Below, piece after piece: positions 54,592 to 63,269 of a stretch of DNA of 64,000 bases. The stretch covers positions 1-64,000 of the forward strand of contig NVXD01000007.1 in NCBI GenBank assembly GCA_002746415.1, given 5' to 3'. A program made the position numbers and the translations under genes. Each line of letters starts with the position of its first letter. Within the stretch, counting starts at the first letter, position 1. This stretch comes from Flavobacteriaceae bacterium. Its GTDB lineage: Bacteria; Bacteroidota; Bacteroidia; Flavobacteriales; Flavobacteriaceae. The notes beneath the pieces were generated by a model, which saw only the letters and a list, made by a program, of their open reading frames with translations, ran no database searches and had not been told where the DNA came from.

Positions 54592-55015
54592 ATGCCGTTC
54601 CATTGGCAGTAATCACCAAATTTCTTCCAGAAGCCGAGTCTCTATGTTCACATAAATAAATTCCTTGCCAAATACCAAGATTAAGTTTCCCATTTGTAAT
54701 GGGTATTTCAACAGAAGCACCCATCAAAGAGGCTTTTATATGTGCTGGCATATCATCTGGCCCCTCATAGGTATGTATATAATAGGGTGCGTTTTCTGGC
54801 ACCATTATATTCATATGACTTTCAAAATCCAATCTAACAGTTGGATCTGCATTTTCATTAATAGTTAAACTGGCTGATGTATGCTTAATAAAGACATGCA
54901 ACATCCCTATCCTTATGTTATTTATTTCCGGAATAGCGGTAACAATTTCATCAGTAATTAAGTGAAAGCCTCTCTTATGTGGAGCTAATCGTATTTCTTT
55001 TTGATGGAAATCCAT
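54590..55015 (-). CDS. YjbQ family protein (secondary thiamine-phosphate synthase enzyme family)
   Basis: The 141-residue protein has LHVFIKHTSASLTINENADP, GIWQGIYLCEHRD and the beta-strands of the YjbQ/UPF0047 family. Some members show a weak thiamine-phosphate synthase activity. The physiological role is not settled. It is monocistronic and convergent with rplT. Confidence 0.9.
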   Translation of the reverse strand: MDFHQKEIRLAPHKRGFHLITDEIVTAIPEINNIRIGMLHVFIKHTSASLTINENADPTVRLDFESHMNIMVPENAPYYIHTYEGPDDMPAHIKASLMGASVEIPITNGKLNLGIWQGIYLCEHRDSASGRNLVITANGTA

Positions 55016-55112
55016 AATTAAAATTTGATTACTAAATTAATATAAACTTCATCAAAATCCACCGTTTTATTAGCATATAAGAAATACCTTTGGCTCCACT
55101 TAATACCAAAAG

Positions 55113-55913
55113 ATGGATTTATCAAAGATTAAAATGGTGGTTACGGATATGGATGGAACATTGTTAAATTCCAACCATGAAGTAAGTTCTAAATTTTATA
55201 CTTTATTTGAAGAACTCAAAAAAAGAGATATCATTTTTGTTGCAGCAAGCGGTAGACAATACGGCAGTATTATAGAAAAATTACACCCTATTAAAGATGA
55301 TATCATCGTTATAGCAGAAAATGGTGGTTTTGCCATGCATAAGGATGTGGAATTGATATCTACACCATTAGACAGAGGGGTAAGAAATGAGGTGTTACAA
55401 ATCTTAGATCCAGTAGAAAATATACACACTGTTCTTTGCGGAAAGAGAAATGCATATATAAAAGGTGATTCTGATGAATTTATTCAAATGCTCAAACAAT
55501 TCTATTCAGAATTTGAAATTGTGGATGACCTATCTCAAGTTGATACTGAAATACTAAAAATTGCGGTATACCATTTTGAGAGTTCTGAGAAATATATTTA
55601 TCCCAAAGTACAGCATCTTGAGGACCAACTTAAAGTAAAGGTTTCAGGACCCAATTGGGTAGACTTATCCTCAGAAAATGCCAATAAAGGATATGCCTTG
55701 CAAAAATTACAGCACAAGTATGACATTGCTCCAAACGAAACTTTAGTCTTTGGAGACTATAACAATGACTTAGAAATGTTGGCATGTGCTGATTATAGTT
55801 TTGCCATGGCAAATGCGCATCCTAATGTTTTAAAAGTTGCCAATTATAAAACATTGAGCAATGACGAGAATGGTGTAGAATATATTTTAGAACACGTATT
55901 GGGTTTAAAATAA
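55113..55913 (+). CDS. Cof-type HAD-IIB phosphatase
   Basis: The 266-residue protein has the nucleophile Asp in VTDMDGTLLNSNHEVS, AASGRQYGSI, a helical cap and VFGDYNNDLEML as the acidic motif. These are the Cof subfamily signatures of sugar phosphate or nucleotide phosphatases. The substrate is unknown. A TACCTTTG element at 55085-55092 may be its -7 promoter box. Confidence 0.92.
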   Translation: MDLSKIKMVVTDMDGTLLNSNHEVSSKFYTLFEELKKRDIIFVAASGRQYGSIIEKLHPIKDDIIVIAENGGFAMHKDVELISTPLDRGVRNEVLQILDPVENIHTVLCGKRNAYIKGDSDEFIQMLKQFYSEFEIVDDLSQVDTEILKIAVYHFESSEKYIYPKVQHLEDQLKVKVSGPNWVDLSSENANKGYALQKLQHKYDIAPNETLVFGDYNNDLEMLACADYSFAMANAHPNVLKVANYKTLSNDENGVEYILEHVLGLK

Positions 55914-55971
55914 AACTTTCTTTAAACTTCCTAACTCAGTTGACTCAACTCCTCCTGTATCAACATTACAC

Positions 55972-57306
55972 TTAGGTCTTTTGCTTCTTTTTTCTAGCTG
56001 CCGGAAACAGTACATTATTTAATATAAGCCGATACCCTGGTGAAGTAGGATGTAATTCCAGCTCAGTTTTTGGATCCCCTACCCTATGTTGGTAATCTTC
56101 TGGGTCATGCCCTCCATAAAAAGTAAAAAAGCCTTTTCCTTTTATACCATGGATATAACGGGCTTCGTTATTGATTTTATTTTCCCCCAATATCAATACA
56201 TTGGCTTTAATTTCATTTCTTGTAAATGAGGTGGTCTGCCCCATAAATCCTTTTACCAAAGAGGTATGGTTTTGACATAACATAGTTGGTACTGGGTCCC
56301 ACTTCGCAGAAAAATCCATTAAAGAAAAGTAATCAGATTCTTTCTGAAGCTTTCTTTTATTGGTCATATCAATTGATGAAAATTCATATCTCAAAGGATT
56401 TCTTTCCAAGATAAAATTGGTAAAGGCAAAAGTTTTGGAATAATCAAGCATTTTTTGGTAATTGGCATCCGATGGATCATTATCAAACATAGGCTCACAT
56501 ATATCCACTCCTTCAGCTGCCAAGGCAATATCAAAACTATCAGTGGCAGAACACATAGCAAACATAAACCCACCTCCAATCACATAATTTCTAATCTTTT
56601 GGGCCACGGCACCTTTTTCCTGAGACACTTTTGCATACCCTAACTCAGAAGCCAAACTTTCAGCATTTTGTTTACTTTCAATATACCATGGAGCCGCTCT
56701 ATATGCACCATAGAATTTTCCAAACTGACCTGTAAAATCTTCATGATGCAAATGCAACCAATCATACAATGCCAACTTATCATCTAGAACCTCCTCATCA
56801 TAAACGGTAACATAGGGAATCTCTGCATAACTCAATACCATGGTAACAGCATCATCCCAAGGTTGATTGCCTTTTGGGGAGTAAACGGCTATTTTTGGGG
56901 CTTTTTCTAATACTACCGCTTCTTGATTTTTGGACGGACTACTAATTTCATCTAAAATAGCATTGGCCTGTGCAGTGGACAAAATTTCAAATGAAACACC
57001 TCTTATTTGGCATTCTTTTCTAATGTTTTCACCATCTGGCAATAAAAAAGATCCTCCCCTATAATTTAAAAGCCACTGTACTTTCTGCTGCTTAGAAAGT
57101 ATCCAATAGGTGATACCATATGCTTTTAAATGATTTTTTTGACTTTCGGCATCCATCGGAATTAGAATATTAGATGCAAAAGCCTGAACTGATAATAGTA
57201 TGGTGAAAATTAAAATGAGATTTTTCTTTTTACACTTTAAAAAAAAGAGTGTAAAATTTTGAAATGGCAATCTAATTATGGCTTTAAAAAGGAATATCAT
57301 TATCAT
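55972..57306 (-). CDS. Secreted 'asparagine synthetase B-like' protein
   Basis: This protein of about 444 residues has a signal sequence ending near QAFAS (about residue 45). It is known in databases as asparagine synthetase B, but it lacks the N-terminal glutamine-amidotransferase domain and the SGGLDS ATP motif of true AsnB. Visible features are MLCQNHTSLVKGFMGQTTSF and GHDPEDYQHRVGDPKTELEL. Similar proteins are common next to core genes in Bacteroidota and have unknown function. The start is uncertain: ATG at 57306 or 57300 both overlap dnaB. Confidence 0.6.
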   Translation of the reverse strand: MIMIFLFKAIIRLPFQNFTLFFLKCKKKNLILIFTILLSVQAFASNILIPMDAESQKNHLKAYGITYWILSKQQKVQWLLNYRGGSFLLPDGENIRKECQIRGVSFEILSTAQANAILDEISSPSKNQEAVVLEKAPKIAVYSPKGNQPWDDAVTMVLSYAEIPYVTVYDEEVLDDKLALYDWLHLHHEDFTGQFGKFYGAYRAAPWYIESKQNAESLASELGYAKVSQEKGAVAQKIRNYVIGGGFMFAMCSATDSFDIALAAEGVDICEPMFDNDPSDANYQKMLDYSKTFAFTNFILERNPLRYEFSSIDMTNKRKLQKESDYFSLMDFSAKWDPVPTMLCQNHTSLVKGFMGQTTSFTRNEIKANVLILGENKINNEARYIHGIKGKGFFTFYGGHDPEDYQHRVGDPKTELELHPTSPGYRLILNNVLFPAARKKKQKT

Positions 57307-58834
57307 CTGGTTCTAGACCATCGTTCATGGAACTACCAAAAGCTTCATTGGTATCTGGTAAATTCTTTGTTATGAACGGATTTTCATCATTGGCGTTCAT
57401 TTTAGATTGAAACTCAAAAGGAGAATCAAAATCATCTAAATTATCAAATTTACCCAAATTCCCAATAAATTTAAGCCTAATATTTTCTAGTCCACCATTT
57501 CTATGCTTTGCCACAATTAATTCTGCTTGCCCTTGAGTGGGTGAATGCTCTTCATCATCCCATTCATCTATCTTATAATATTCTGGTCTGTAAATAAAAG
57601 ATACAATATCCGCATCTTGCTCAATTGCACCAGATTCCCTAAGGTCAGATAAAATAGGTCTTTTACTACCTCCCCTGGTTTCAACGGCCCTTGATAATTG
57701 AGAAAGTGCAATTACTGGCACTTCCAATTCTTTAGCCAAGGCTTTAAGGTTTCTAGAAATAGTTGATATTTCTTGCTCTCTATTTCCCCCTCCTTTTTGG
57801 CTTCCGCCTGCAGTCATTAATTGCAAGTAATCCACAATAATCATCTTTATTCCGTGCTGTGAGGCTAAACGTCTAGCTTTTGCCCTAAGGTCAAAAATGG
57901 ACAATGACGGTGTATCATCTATAAACAAAGGAGCACTCTCCAATGTTTTTACTTTTACATTTAATTGCTCCCATTCATGCTTTTCCAATCTACCCGTACG
58001 TAATTTTTCTGAGGACAGACCTGTTTCTGAAGAAATAAGCCTGGTTATTAATTGTACAGATGACATTTCCAAAGAGAAAAAAGCAACCGGAATATTAGAG
58101 TTGACGGCAATGTTCCTTGCCATAGACAACGTCAATGCCGTTTTACCCATACCAGGACGGGCCGCAATAATGATCAAATCACTTGGTTGCCATCCTGATG
58201 TCAACTTATCCAATTTATTAAAACCAGAAGGAATACCACTCATTCCTTCTGTATTGGCGATATCTTCAATTCTTTTTTTAGCCTGAATCACTAGATTCTG
58301 TGCAGTCTCTGCCGAACGTTTTAAATTGCCCTGACTAACATCATATAATTTCGATTCTGCTCCATCCAACAACTCAAATACATCAGTGGAATCACTGTAT
58401 GCTTCTTCTATAATTTCATTGGAAATTTTAATCAAGCTTCGTTGAATAAATTTCTGAAGAATTATCCTTGCATGGAACTCTATATGAGCCGAAGATGCTA
58501 CCTTTTGAGTCAATTTAATCAGGTAAAAATCACCTCCTATGGCTTCTAAATGCCCGTCTTTCCTAAGTTGGGAAGAAACGGTTAATAAATCAACAGGTTC
58601 AGAGCTTTCAAACAATTTAAAGATGGCTTCATAAATATGCTTGTGGTTCTCTTTATAAAAGGCATCCGGGCTTAAAATGTCTATAACCTCATCAACACCC
58701 TTCTTATCTATCATCATAGCTCCAAGCACAACTTCCTCTAAATCAGTGGCTTGAGGAGGTATCTTGCCTCTTTCCAGGTTAATTACGGAGGATTTGTCAA
58801 TTCTATGACCAATAATAGGGTTAGGTTTGTCCAT
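57284..58834 (-). CDS. dnaB: Replicative DNA helicase DnaB
   Basis: The 516-residue hexameric helicase unwinds DNA at the fork. The N-terminal helical domain (about 20-125) is followed by the RecA-like domain with Walker A ARPGMGKTAL, DYLQLMT in the Walker B position and QLSRAVETRGGSKRPILSDL as in DnaB helicases. It has no intein. A sequence TGTTGATAA close upstream resembles one DnaA-box variant, which may be chance. Confidence 0.97.
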   Translation of the reverse strand: MDKPNPIIGHRIDKSSVINLERGKIPPQATDLEEVVLGAMMIDKKGVDEVIDILSPDAFYKENHKHIYEAIFKLFESSEPVDLLTVSSQLRKDGHLEAIGGDFYLIKLTQKVASSAHIEFHARIILQKFIQRSLIKISNEIIEEAYSDSTDVFELLDGAESKLYDVSQGNLKRSAETAQNLVIQAKKRIEDIANTEGMSGIPSGFNKLDKLTSGWQPSDLIIIAARPGMGKTALTLSMARNIAVNSNIPVAFFSLEMSSVQLITRLISSETGLSSEKLRTGRLEKHEWEQLNVKVKTLESAPLFIDDTPSLSIFDLRAKARRLASQHGIKMIIVDYLQLMTAGGSQKGGGNREQEISTISRNLKALAKELEVPVIALSQLSRAVETRGGSKRPILSDLRESGAIEQDADIVSFIYRPEYYKIDEWDDEEHSPTQGQAELIVAKHRNGGLENIRLKFIGNLGKFDNLDDFDSPFEFQSKMNANDENPFITKNLPDTNEAFGSSMNDGLEPDDNDIPF

Positions 58835-58947
58835 GAATACGAATGTATGGAATTAACGTTGAGTTAAGTTATATACTGGATTATTCAATATTAACAAGTG
58901 GTCAACAATTTAGGTGTTGATAAGTTACAAATTTATGTTCATAACAT

Positions 58948-58982
58948 AAAAAAACCGTAAAATAATTCTTACGGTTTTTTTA
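58948..58982 (-). terminator. Terminator behind accA
   Basis: AACCGTAA and TTACGGTT form a hairpin with eight-base loop; on the minus strand the stem is followed by seven T. Confidence 0.88.
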
Positions 58983-59003
58983 AAACTTTGATATGCCCTA
59001 TAC

Positions 59004-59957
59004 TTAGCCGTTAAAGACTCCCATTTGGGCATATTTATCCATTCTGTTTTTCACCAATTCTTTTGGTGATAAGTTTTTAAACTCTTCATATGTTTTTGCA
59101 ATAGCATTGCTAACAGTCTTAAAAATCTTTTCTCTATTGCTATGTGCTCCACCAATCGGTTCTTTTATTATTTCGTCTATTACCTTGAGTTTTTTACTAT
59201 CTGTAGCCGTTAATTTTAATGCTTCGGCTGCTTTTTCTTTAAACTCCCAACTTCTCCATAAAATAGAGGAACAATTTTCTGGGGATATAACAGAGTACCA
59301 AGAATTCTCCAACATAAGCATCTTATCTCCTACTCCAATACCTAGAGCTCCACCAGAAGCACCTTCCCCAATGACAACACAAATAATGGGTACTTTTAAA
59401 CGTGTCATTTCCAAAATATTTCTAGCAATGGCTTCCCCTTGCCCACGTTCTTCTGCTTCTAAACCTGGATATGCACCTGGCGTATCTATTAAGGTAACTA
59501 CAGGGACTCCAAATTTTTCAGCAGATTTCATCAACCTTAAGGCTTTTCTATACCCTTCTGGATTTGCCATTCCAAAATTCCTGTATTGTCTGGTTTTGGT
59601 ATTGTATCCTTTTTGTTGCCCTATGAACATATAGGTTTGATCTCCAATTTTACCAAGACCTCCAACCATAGCCTTATCATCCTTTACATTTCTATCACCA
59701 TGCAGTTCTAAGAAAGTATCTCCGCAGATGGCATGTATATAATCCATTGTATAAGGTCTACTAGGGTGCCTAGACAATTGTACCCTTTGCCATGCAGAAA
59801 GATTCTTATATATATCTTTCCGCGTCTCGGTCAATTTTTTTTCTATTTGCTTGCAGGTTTCCGTTACATCAACATCGCTTTCCTCGCCAATGATCACGCA
59901 TTTATCCAATTGTTCTTCCAACTCTTTAATTGGAAGTTCAAAATCTAAATACTCCAT
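59004..59957 (-). CDS. accA: Acetyl-CoA carboxylase carboxyltransferase subunit alpha
   Basis: The 317-residue subunit transfers the carboxyl group to acetyl-CoA, the first committed step in fatty acid synthesis. The N-terminal [15 protein letters not shown] and the crotonase-type core with [38 protein letters not shown] and [15 protein letters not shown] are diagnostic. A -7 element TATATTTG (minus strand, 59990-59997) stands upstream. Confidence 0.98.
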   Translation of the reverse strand: MEYLDFELPIKELEEQLDKCVIIGEESDVDVTETCKQIEKKLTETRKDIYKNLSAWQRVQLSRHPSRPYTMDYIHAICGDTFLELHGDRNVKDDKAMVGGLGKIGDQTYMFIGQQKGYNTKTRQYRNFGMANPEGYRKALRLMKSAEKFGVPVVTLIDTPGAYPGLEAEERGQGEAIARNILEMTRLKVPIICVVIGEGASGGALGIGVGDKMLMLENSWYSVISPENCSSILWRSWEFKEKAAEALKLTATDSKKLKVIDEIIKEPIGGAHSNREKIFKTVSNAIAKTYEEFKNLSPKELVKNRMDKYAQMGVFNG

Positions 59958-60002
59958 GAATGTGTATTTTGTTAATTAGTTTGAGATGACAAATATAAAA
60001 TT

Positions 60003-60905
60003 TTAATAAGCATTCCCATATGAAGCACTCTTTTTTATGAAATTCTTTATGATACCATTCGCTATCACCGTGGCAAAAATAATTAGAGCACCAACATAAA
60101 ACTGTGGACTCATTTTTTCTTTGTCCCCTAATATCAAAAAAGCTAGAATTATTCCATAAACAGGTTCCATGTTTACTGAAAGCATTACAGTATATGGGCT
60201 TATATGTCTCATAACATGAACCCCTGCTATAAAAGCGTATGCAGTACAGATGGATGCTAACAGCACCAAGTAGAACCAATCATTGATTGTCAATACAAAA
60301 AAATCCATATCAATTGTTCCTGAAAACAAAAGGTAGCAACTTACAAAAACCATACCGCTCAACAATTCATAGAATGAAATAATGGATGCTCTATACTGTT
60401 TAACATACTTCCCATTTATCAAGGCAAATACGGATGCCAAAAAAGATGCAGTCAATGCCAGTACTATTCCAAAGACATATTCTGTTTCAATTTTAAAAAT
60501 TATGTAGAGCCCAACAATGACAATACCTCCAAGTAAAACCTCATACCAAATCATTTTACGTTTATACCAAAAAGGTTCTAAAATTGCTGTGAACAAAGCT
60601 CCTGTAGACATAATTGCAAGGGTCACTGAAACATTGGACACTTTTATTGCCATAAAAAAGGTAATCCAATGTAGCGCAATGATAATTCCTGTAATCACTA
60701 AACCCAACAATACTCGTCTGGGAACTTTTATTGAAAATCCTTTAATCTTTATATAAAGCACCACAAAAACAACAGCAAGAAGCATTCTATACCAAACCAG
60801 TGGAATAGCATCTATACTTATCAAGGCTCCTAAAACAGCCGTAAAACCCCATATAAAAATGATAAAATGTAAATGAAGGTAGTTTCTTAATTTATCGTTT
60901 GGCAT
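60003..60905 (-). CDS. EamA/DMT superfamily transporter
   Basis: This 300-residue membrane protein has around ten transmembrane segments in two EamA repeats. The typical end-of-repeat WYRMLLAVVFVVLYI and the GALFTAILEPFWY segment agree with the family. It overlaps the LptF/G gene by 14 bases, so it is co-transcribed with it; the cargo is unknown. Confidence 0.85.
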   Translation of the reverse strand: MPNDKLRNYLHLHFIIFIWGFTAVLGALISIDAIPLVWYRMLLAVVFVVLYIKIKGFSIKVPRRVLLGLVITGIIIALHWITFFMAIKVSNVSVTLAIMSTGALFTAILEPFWYKRKMIWYEVLLGGIVIVGLYIIFKIETEYVFGIVLALTASFLASVFALINGKYVKQYRASIISFYELLSGMVFVSCYLLFSGTIDMDFFVLTINDWFYLVLLASICTAYAFIAGVHVMRHISPYTVMLSVNMEPVYGIILAFLILGDKEKMSPQFYVGALIIFATVIANGIIKNFIKKSASYGNAY

Positions 60906-61971
60906 TATTTAGAAGGTAAAAAGCCAAGACACCAAAAATTAGATTAGGAATAATAATGGCCCAAATAGGTGGAAAACCAGCCTGTTCTGCTAATGTACCA
61001 AAAACTTTATCAAAAAATATAAAAATAAAAGCCACCCCTATTCCAAAGGCCAAGTTGACCCCCATACCTCCTCTTCGTTTTACTGAAGATACTGCAACAG
61101 CAATTATAGTAAGGATAAAAGCTGAAATGGGTAGTGCCCAACGCTTATACTTTACCATTATATACGTATTAATATTTGATGCTCCCTTACTCTTTTGATC
61201 TTCTATAAAGGCATTCAACTCAAAAAGGTTTTTGGTTTCTGCTATATAAGATACCGGTGTAAGGTCATTGATCTTAAATTGAAAAAGCGTGTCCAACCTC
61301 CTTTTGGTTTGTATTTTTTCAATATCATTTATCAAATTTCGTTTTTTATAAGATGTCAATCGATACAAAGTGTCTTTTGGAACCCAACGAATATTGGCGG
61401 CCGTAATTTTATACTCCAATTGATTTTCTTCATTAAAATGCTCAAAGGTAAAATTGTATCCTATTTGCCTTGCAGGGTCAAAACTACTCACATAGATAAA
61501 ATCGTTCTCATTTAACTGATTAAAAATATTAAGGGTTTCCCTATCCTGCTTTCCTTTCTTTAAATAAGTATATACAAACTCGTTAAAGCCTTCACTTGCT
61601 CTTGGCACTAAGAACATTCCCATGAAGAACATTAGAGCGGCAATGATCGATGCTCCGATAAGGTATGGTCTTAAAAACCTCCCAAAGGAGACTCCAGAGC
61701 TTAAAATGGCAACAATTTCTGTATTTCCAGCTAATTTAGAGGTGAAGAAAATAATGGAAAGAAAAAGAAAAATAGGAAATAACAAATTCCCAATGACAAT
61801 GGTGAAATTTACATAGTACATGACTATCTCATTCAAAGGAGCCTCATTATCCAGCATTTTACCTATTTGTTCGGCCAAATTAGCCATAATCCCTATAGGT
61901 ATGAATAACAACAGCATTACTCCAAAAGTGAGCATGTACCGTTTTAATATGTATTTATCAATAATGGTCAA
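60892..61971 (-). CDS. LptF/LptG family permease
   Basis: This 359-residue inner-membrane protein has six transmembrane segments split by a periplasmic beta-jellyroll portion (about 120-270). It is the permease of the lipopolysaccharide transport complex (LptBFG). The translation starts with TTG at 61969-61971, two bases after tgt, suggesting coupling. Characteristic bits are LTFGVMLLLFIPIGIMANLA and KRRGGMGVNLAFGIGVAFIF. It cannot be split between LptF and LptG by sequence alone. Confidence 0.85.
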   Translation of the reverse strand: MTIIDKYILKRYMLTFGVMLLLFIPIGIMANLAEQIGKMLDNEAPLNEIVMYYVNFTIVIGNLLFPIFLFLSIIFFTSKLAGNTEIVAILSSGVSFGRFLRPYLIGASIIAALMFFMGMFLVPRASEGFNEFVYTYLKKGKQDRETLNIFNQLNENDFIYVSSFDPARQIGYNFTFEHFNEENQLEYKITAANIRWVPKDTLYRLTSYKKRNLINDIEKIQTKRRLDTLFQFKINDLTPVSYIAETKNLFELNAFIEDQKSKGASNINTYIMVKYKRWALPISAFILTIIAVAVSSVKRRGGMGVNLAFGIGVAFIFIFFDKVFGTLAEQAGFPPIWAIIIPNLIFGVLAFYLLNNAKR

Positions 61972-61973
61972 GG

Positions 61974-63104
61974 CTACAATCTTTTATCCATTTGTTTTAC
62001 CATGATATTTTTCCACTCGTAAAAATCACCTGCTAAAATATGCTTTCTGGCTTCACGAACCAACCATAAATAAAAACCTAGATTGTGTATGGTAGCAATT
62101 TGTTTGCCCAAATATTCATTGGCCGCGAACAAGTGTCTTAAATAGGCTTTTGAATATTCTGTATCGACAAATGTGATATTCATTTCATCAATAGGAGAAA
62201 AATCATCTTCCCATTTTTTATTCTTTATGTTTATGGTGCCATGTGCGGTAAATAACATCCCGTTTCTGGCATTTCTGGTTGGCATCACACAATCAAACAT
62301 ATCAATTCCCAAAGCTATATTTTCTAAAATATTGATGGGTGTTCCCACTCCCATTAAATATCTAGGCTTATCCTCAGGAAGGATTTCGCATACAACTTCA
62401 GTCATGGCATACATTTCTTCTGCTGGCTCCCCAACAGATAGTCCCCCAATAGCGTTCCCTTCAGCACCGGCATTGGCAATATATTCAGCAGATTGTCTCC
62501 TTAAATCTTTGTAGGTAGAACCCTGTACAATTGGAAAAAAAGTTTGCTCATAATCATAGGCGTAAGGCACTTTGTCCAGATGAGATATACATCTATCTAA
62601 CCACCTATGTGTCATGTGCATGGAACGTTTCGCATAATTATAATCACATGGGTAGGGCGTGCATTCATCAAAAGCCATAATAATATCGGCACCTATTACA
62701 CGTTGAATTTCCATTACCTTTTCTGGAGTAAAGAAATGATAGGAACCATCAATATGGGATTTAAACTTCACTCCTTCTTCCTTAATTTTTCTATTGGCAG
62801 AAAGTGAATATACCTGGTAACCACCACTATCTGTCAATATATTCCTGTCCCAACCCATAAATTTATGCAAACCACCGGCTTGTTCAATAATCTTAGTTTG
62901 GGGTCTTAAATAAAGGTGATAGGTATTCCCAAGAATAACATCTGGGTTAATCTCATCTTTAAGTTCCCTTTGGTGTACTCCCTTTACAGAGGCCACAGTA
63001 CCTACTGGCATAAAAATAGGAGTCTCTATCTTTCCATGATCAGTGAGGATTTCACCAGCTCTGGCTTTACTTTTTGGATCGGTGTGATGTAAGGTAAATT
63101 TCAA
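61974..63104 (-). CDS. tgt: Queuine tRNA-ribosyltransferase (TGT) with non-canonical zinc site
   Basis: The 376-residue enzyme exchanges G34 for the queuine precursor in tRNAs. The start is taken as TTG at 63102-63104, because KFTLHHTDPKSKARAG then aligns with the usual start and a -7 element TATCTTTG (63122-63129) would place transcription just upstream. The catalytic Asp is in ILTDSGGYQVYSL. At the site where typical TGT has three zinc cysteines, the sequence reads PIDEMNITFVDTEYSKAYL; none of the cysteines is present, though the histidine (TIHNL) remains. Confidence 0.93.
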   Translation of the reverse strand: MKFTLHHTDPKSKARAGEILTDHGKIETPIFMPVGTVASVKGVHQRELKDEINPDVILGNTYHLYLRPQTKIIEQAGGLHKFMGWDRNILTDSGGYQVYSLSANRKIKEEGVKFKSHIDGSYHFFTPEKVMEIQRVIGADIIMAFDECTPYPCDYNYAKRSMHMTHRWLDRCISHLDKVPYAYDYEQTFFPIVQGSTYKDLRRQSAEYIANAGAEGNAIGGLSVGEPAEEMYAMTEVVCEILPEDKPRYLMGVGTPINILENIALGIDMFDCVMPTRNARNGMLFTAHGTINIKNKKWEDDFSPIDEMNITFVDTEYSKAYLRHLFAANEYLGKQIATIHNLGFYLWLVREARKHILAGDFYEWKNIMVKQMDKRL

Positions 63105-63121
63105 ATTCTTATTTAAGAAGG

Positions 63122-63129
63122 CAAAGATA
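63122..63129 (-). promoter_or_regulatory. Candidate -7 promoter element of the tgt operon
   Basis: TATCTTTG on the minus strand matches the TAnnTTTG consensus and lies 18 bases from the TTG start at 63104. The upstream box is unclear. Confidence 0.45.
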
Positions 63130-63213
63130 ATCAACTGGAGCCCATAACTTCCTTAACAAAAAAATAAAGTTATGTGAATACTTTTAACTTATTTAAAATA
63201 GTGGAATTCATAT

Positions 63214-63244
63214 TTGCTTTCCCAGAAGATTGCTACTATTTTTG
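63214..63244 (+). promoter_or_regulatory. Bacteroidota-type promoter of the transketolase gene
   Basis: A TTG at 63214-63216 and TATTTTTG at 63237-63244 are spaced 20 bases. The transcript would begin about 19 bases before the ATG at 63270. Confidence 0.65.
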
Positions 63245-63269
63245 CGCATAATTAAAACTAAAGACTAAA

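Noticed and set aside
56391-56643. Short opposite-strand frames over coding genes
   Set aside because: These and similar short frames throughout overlap recognised genes and have no family features, so they are treated as shadows.
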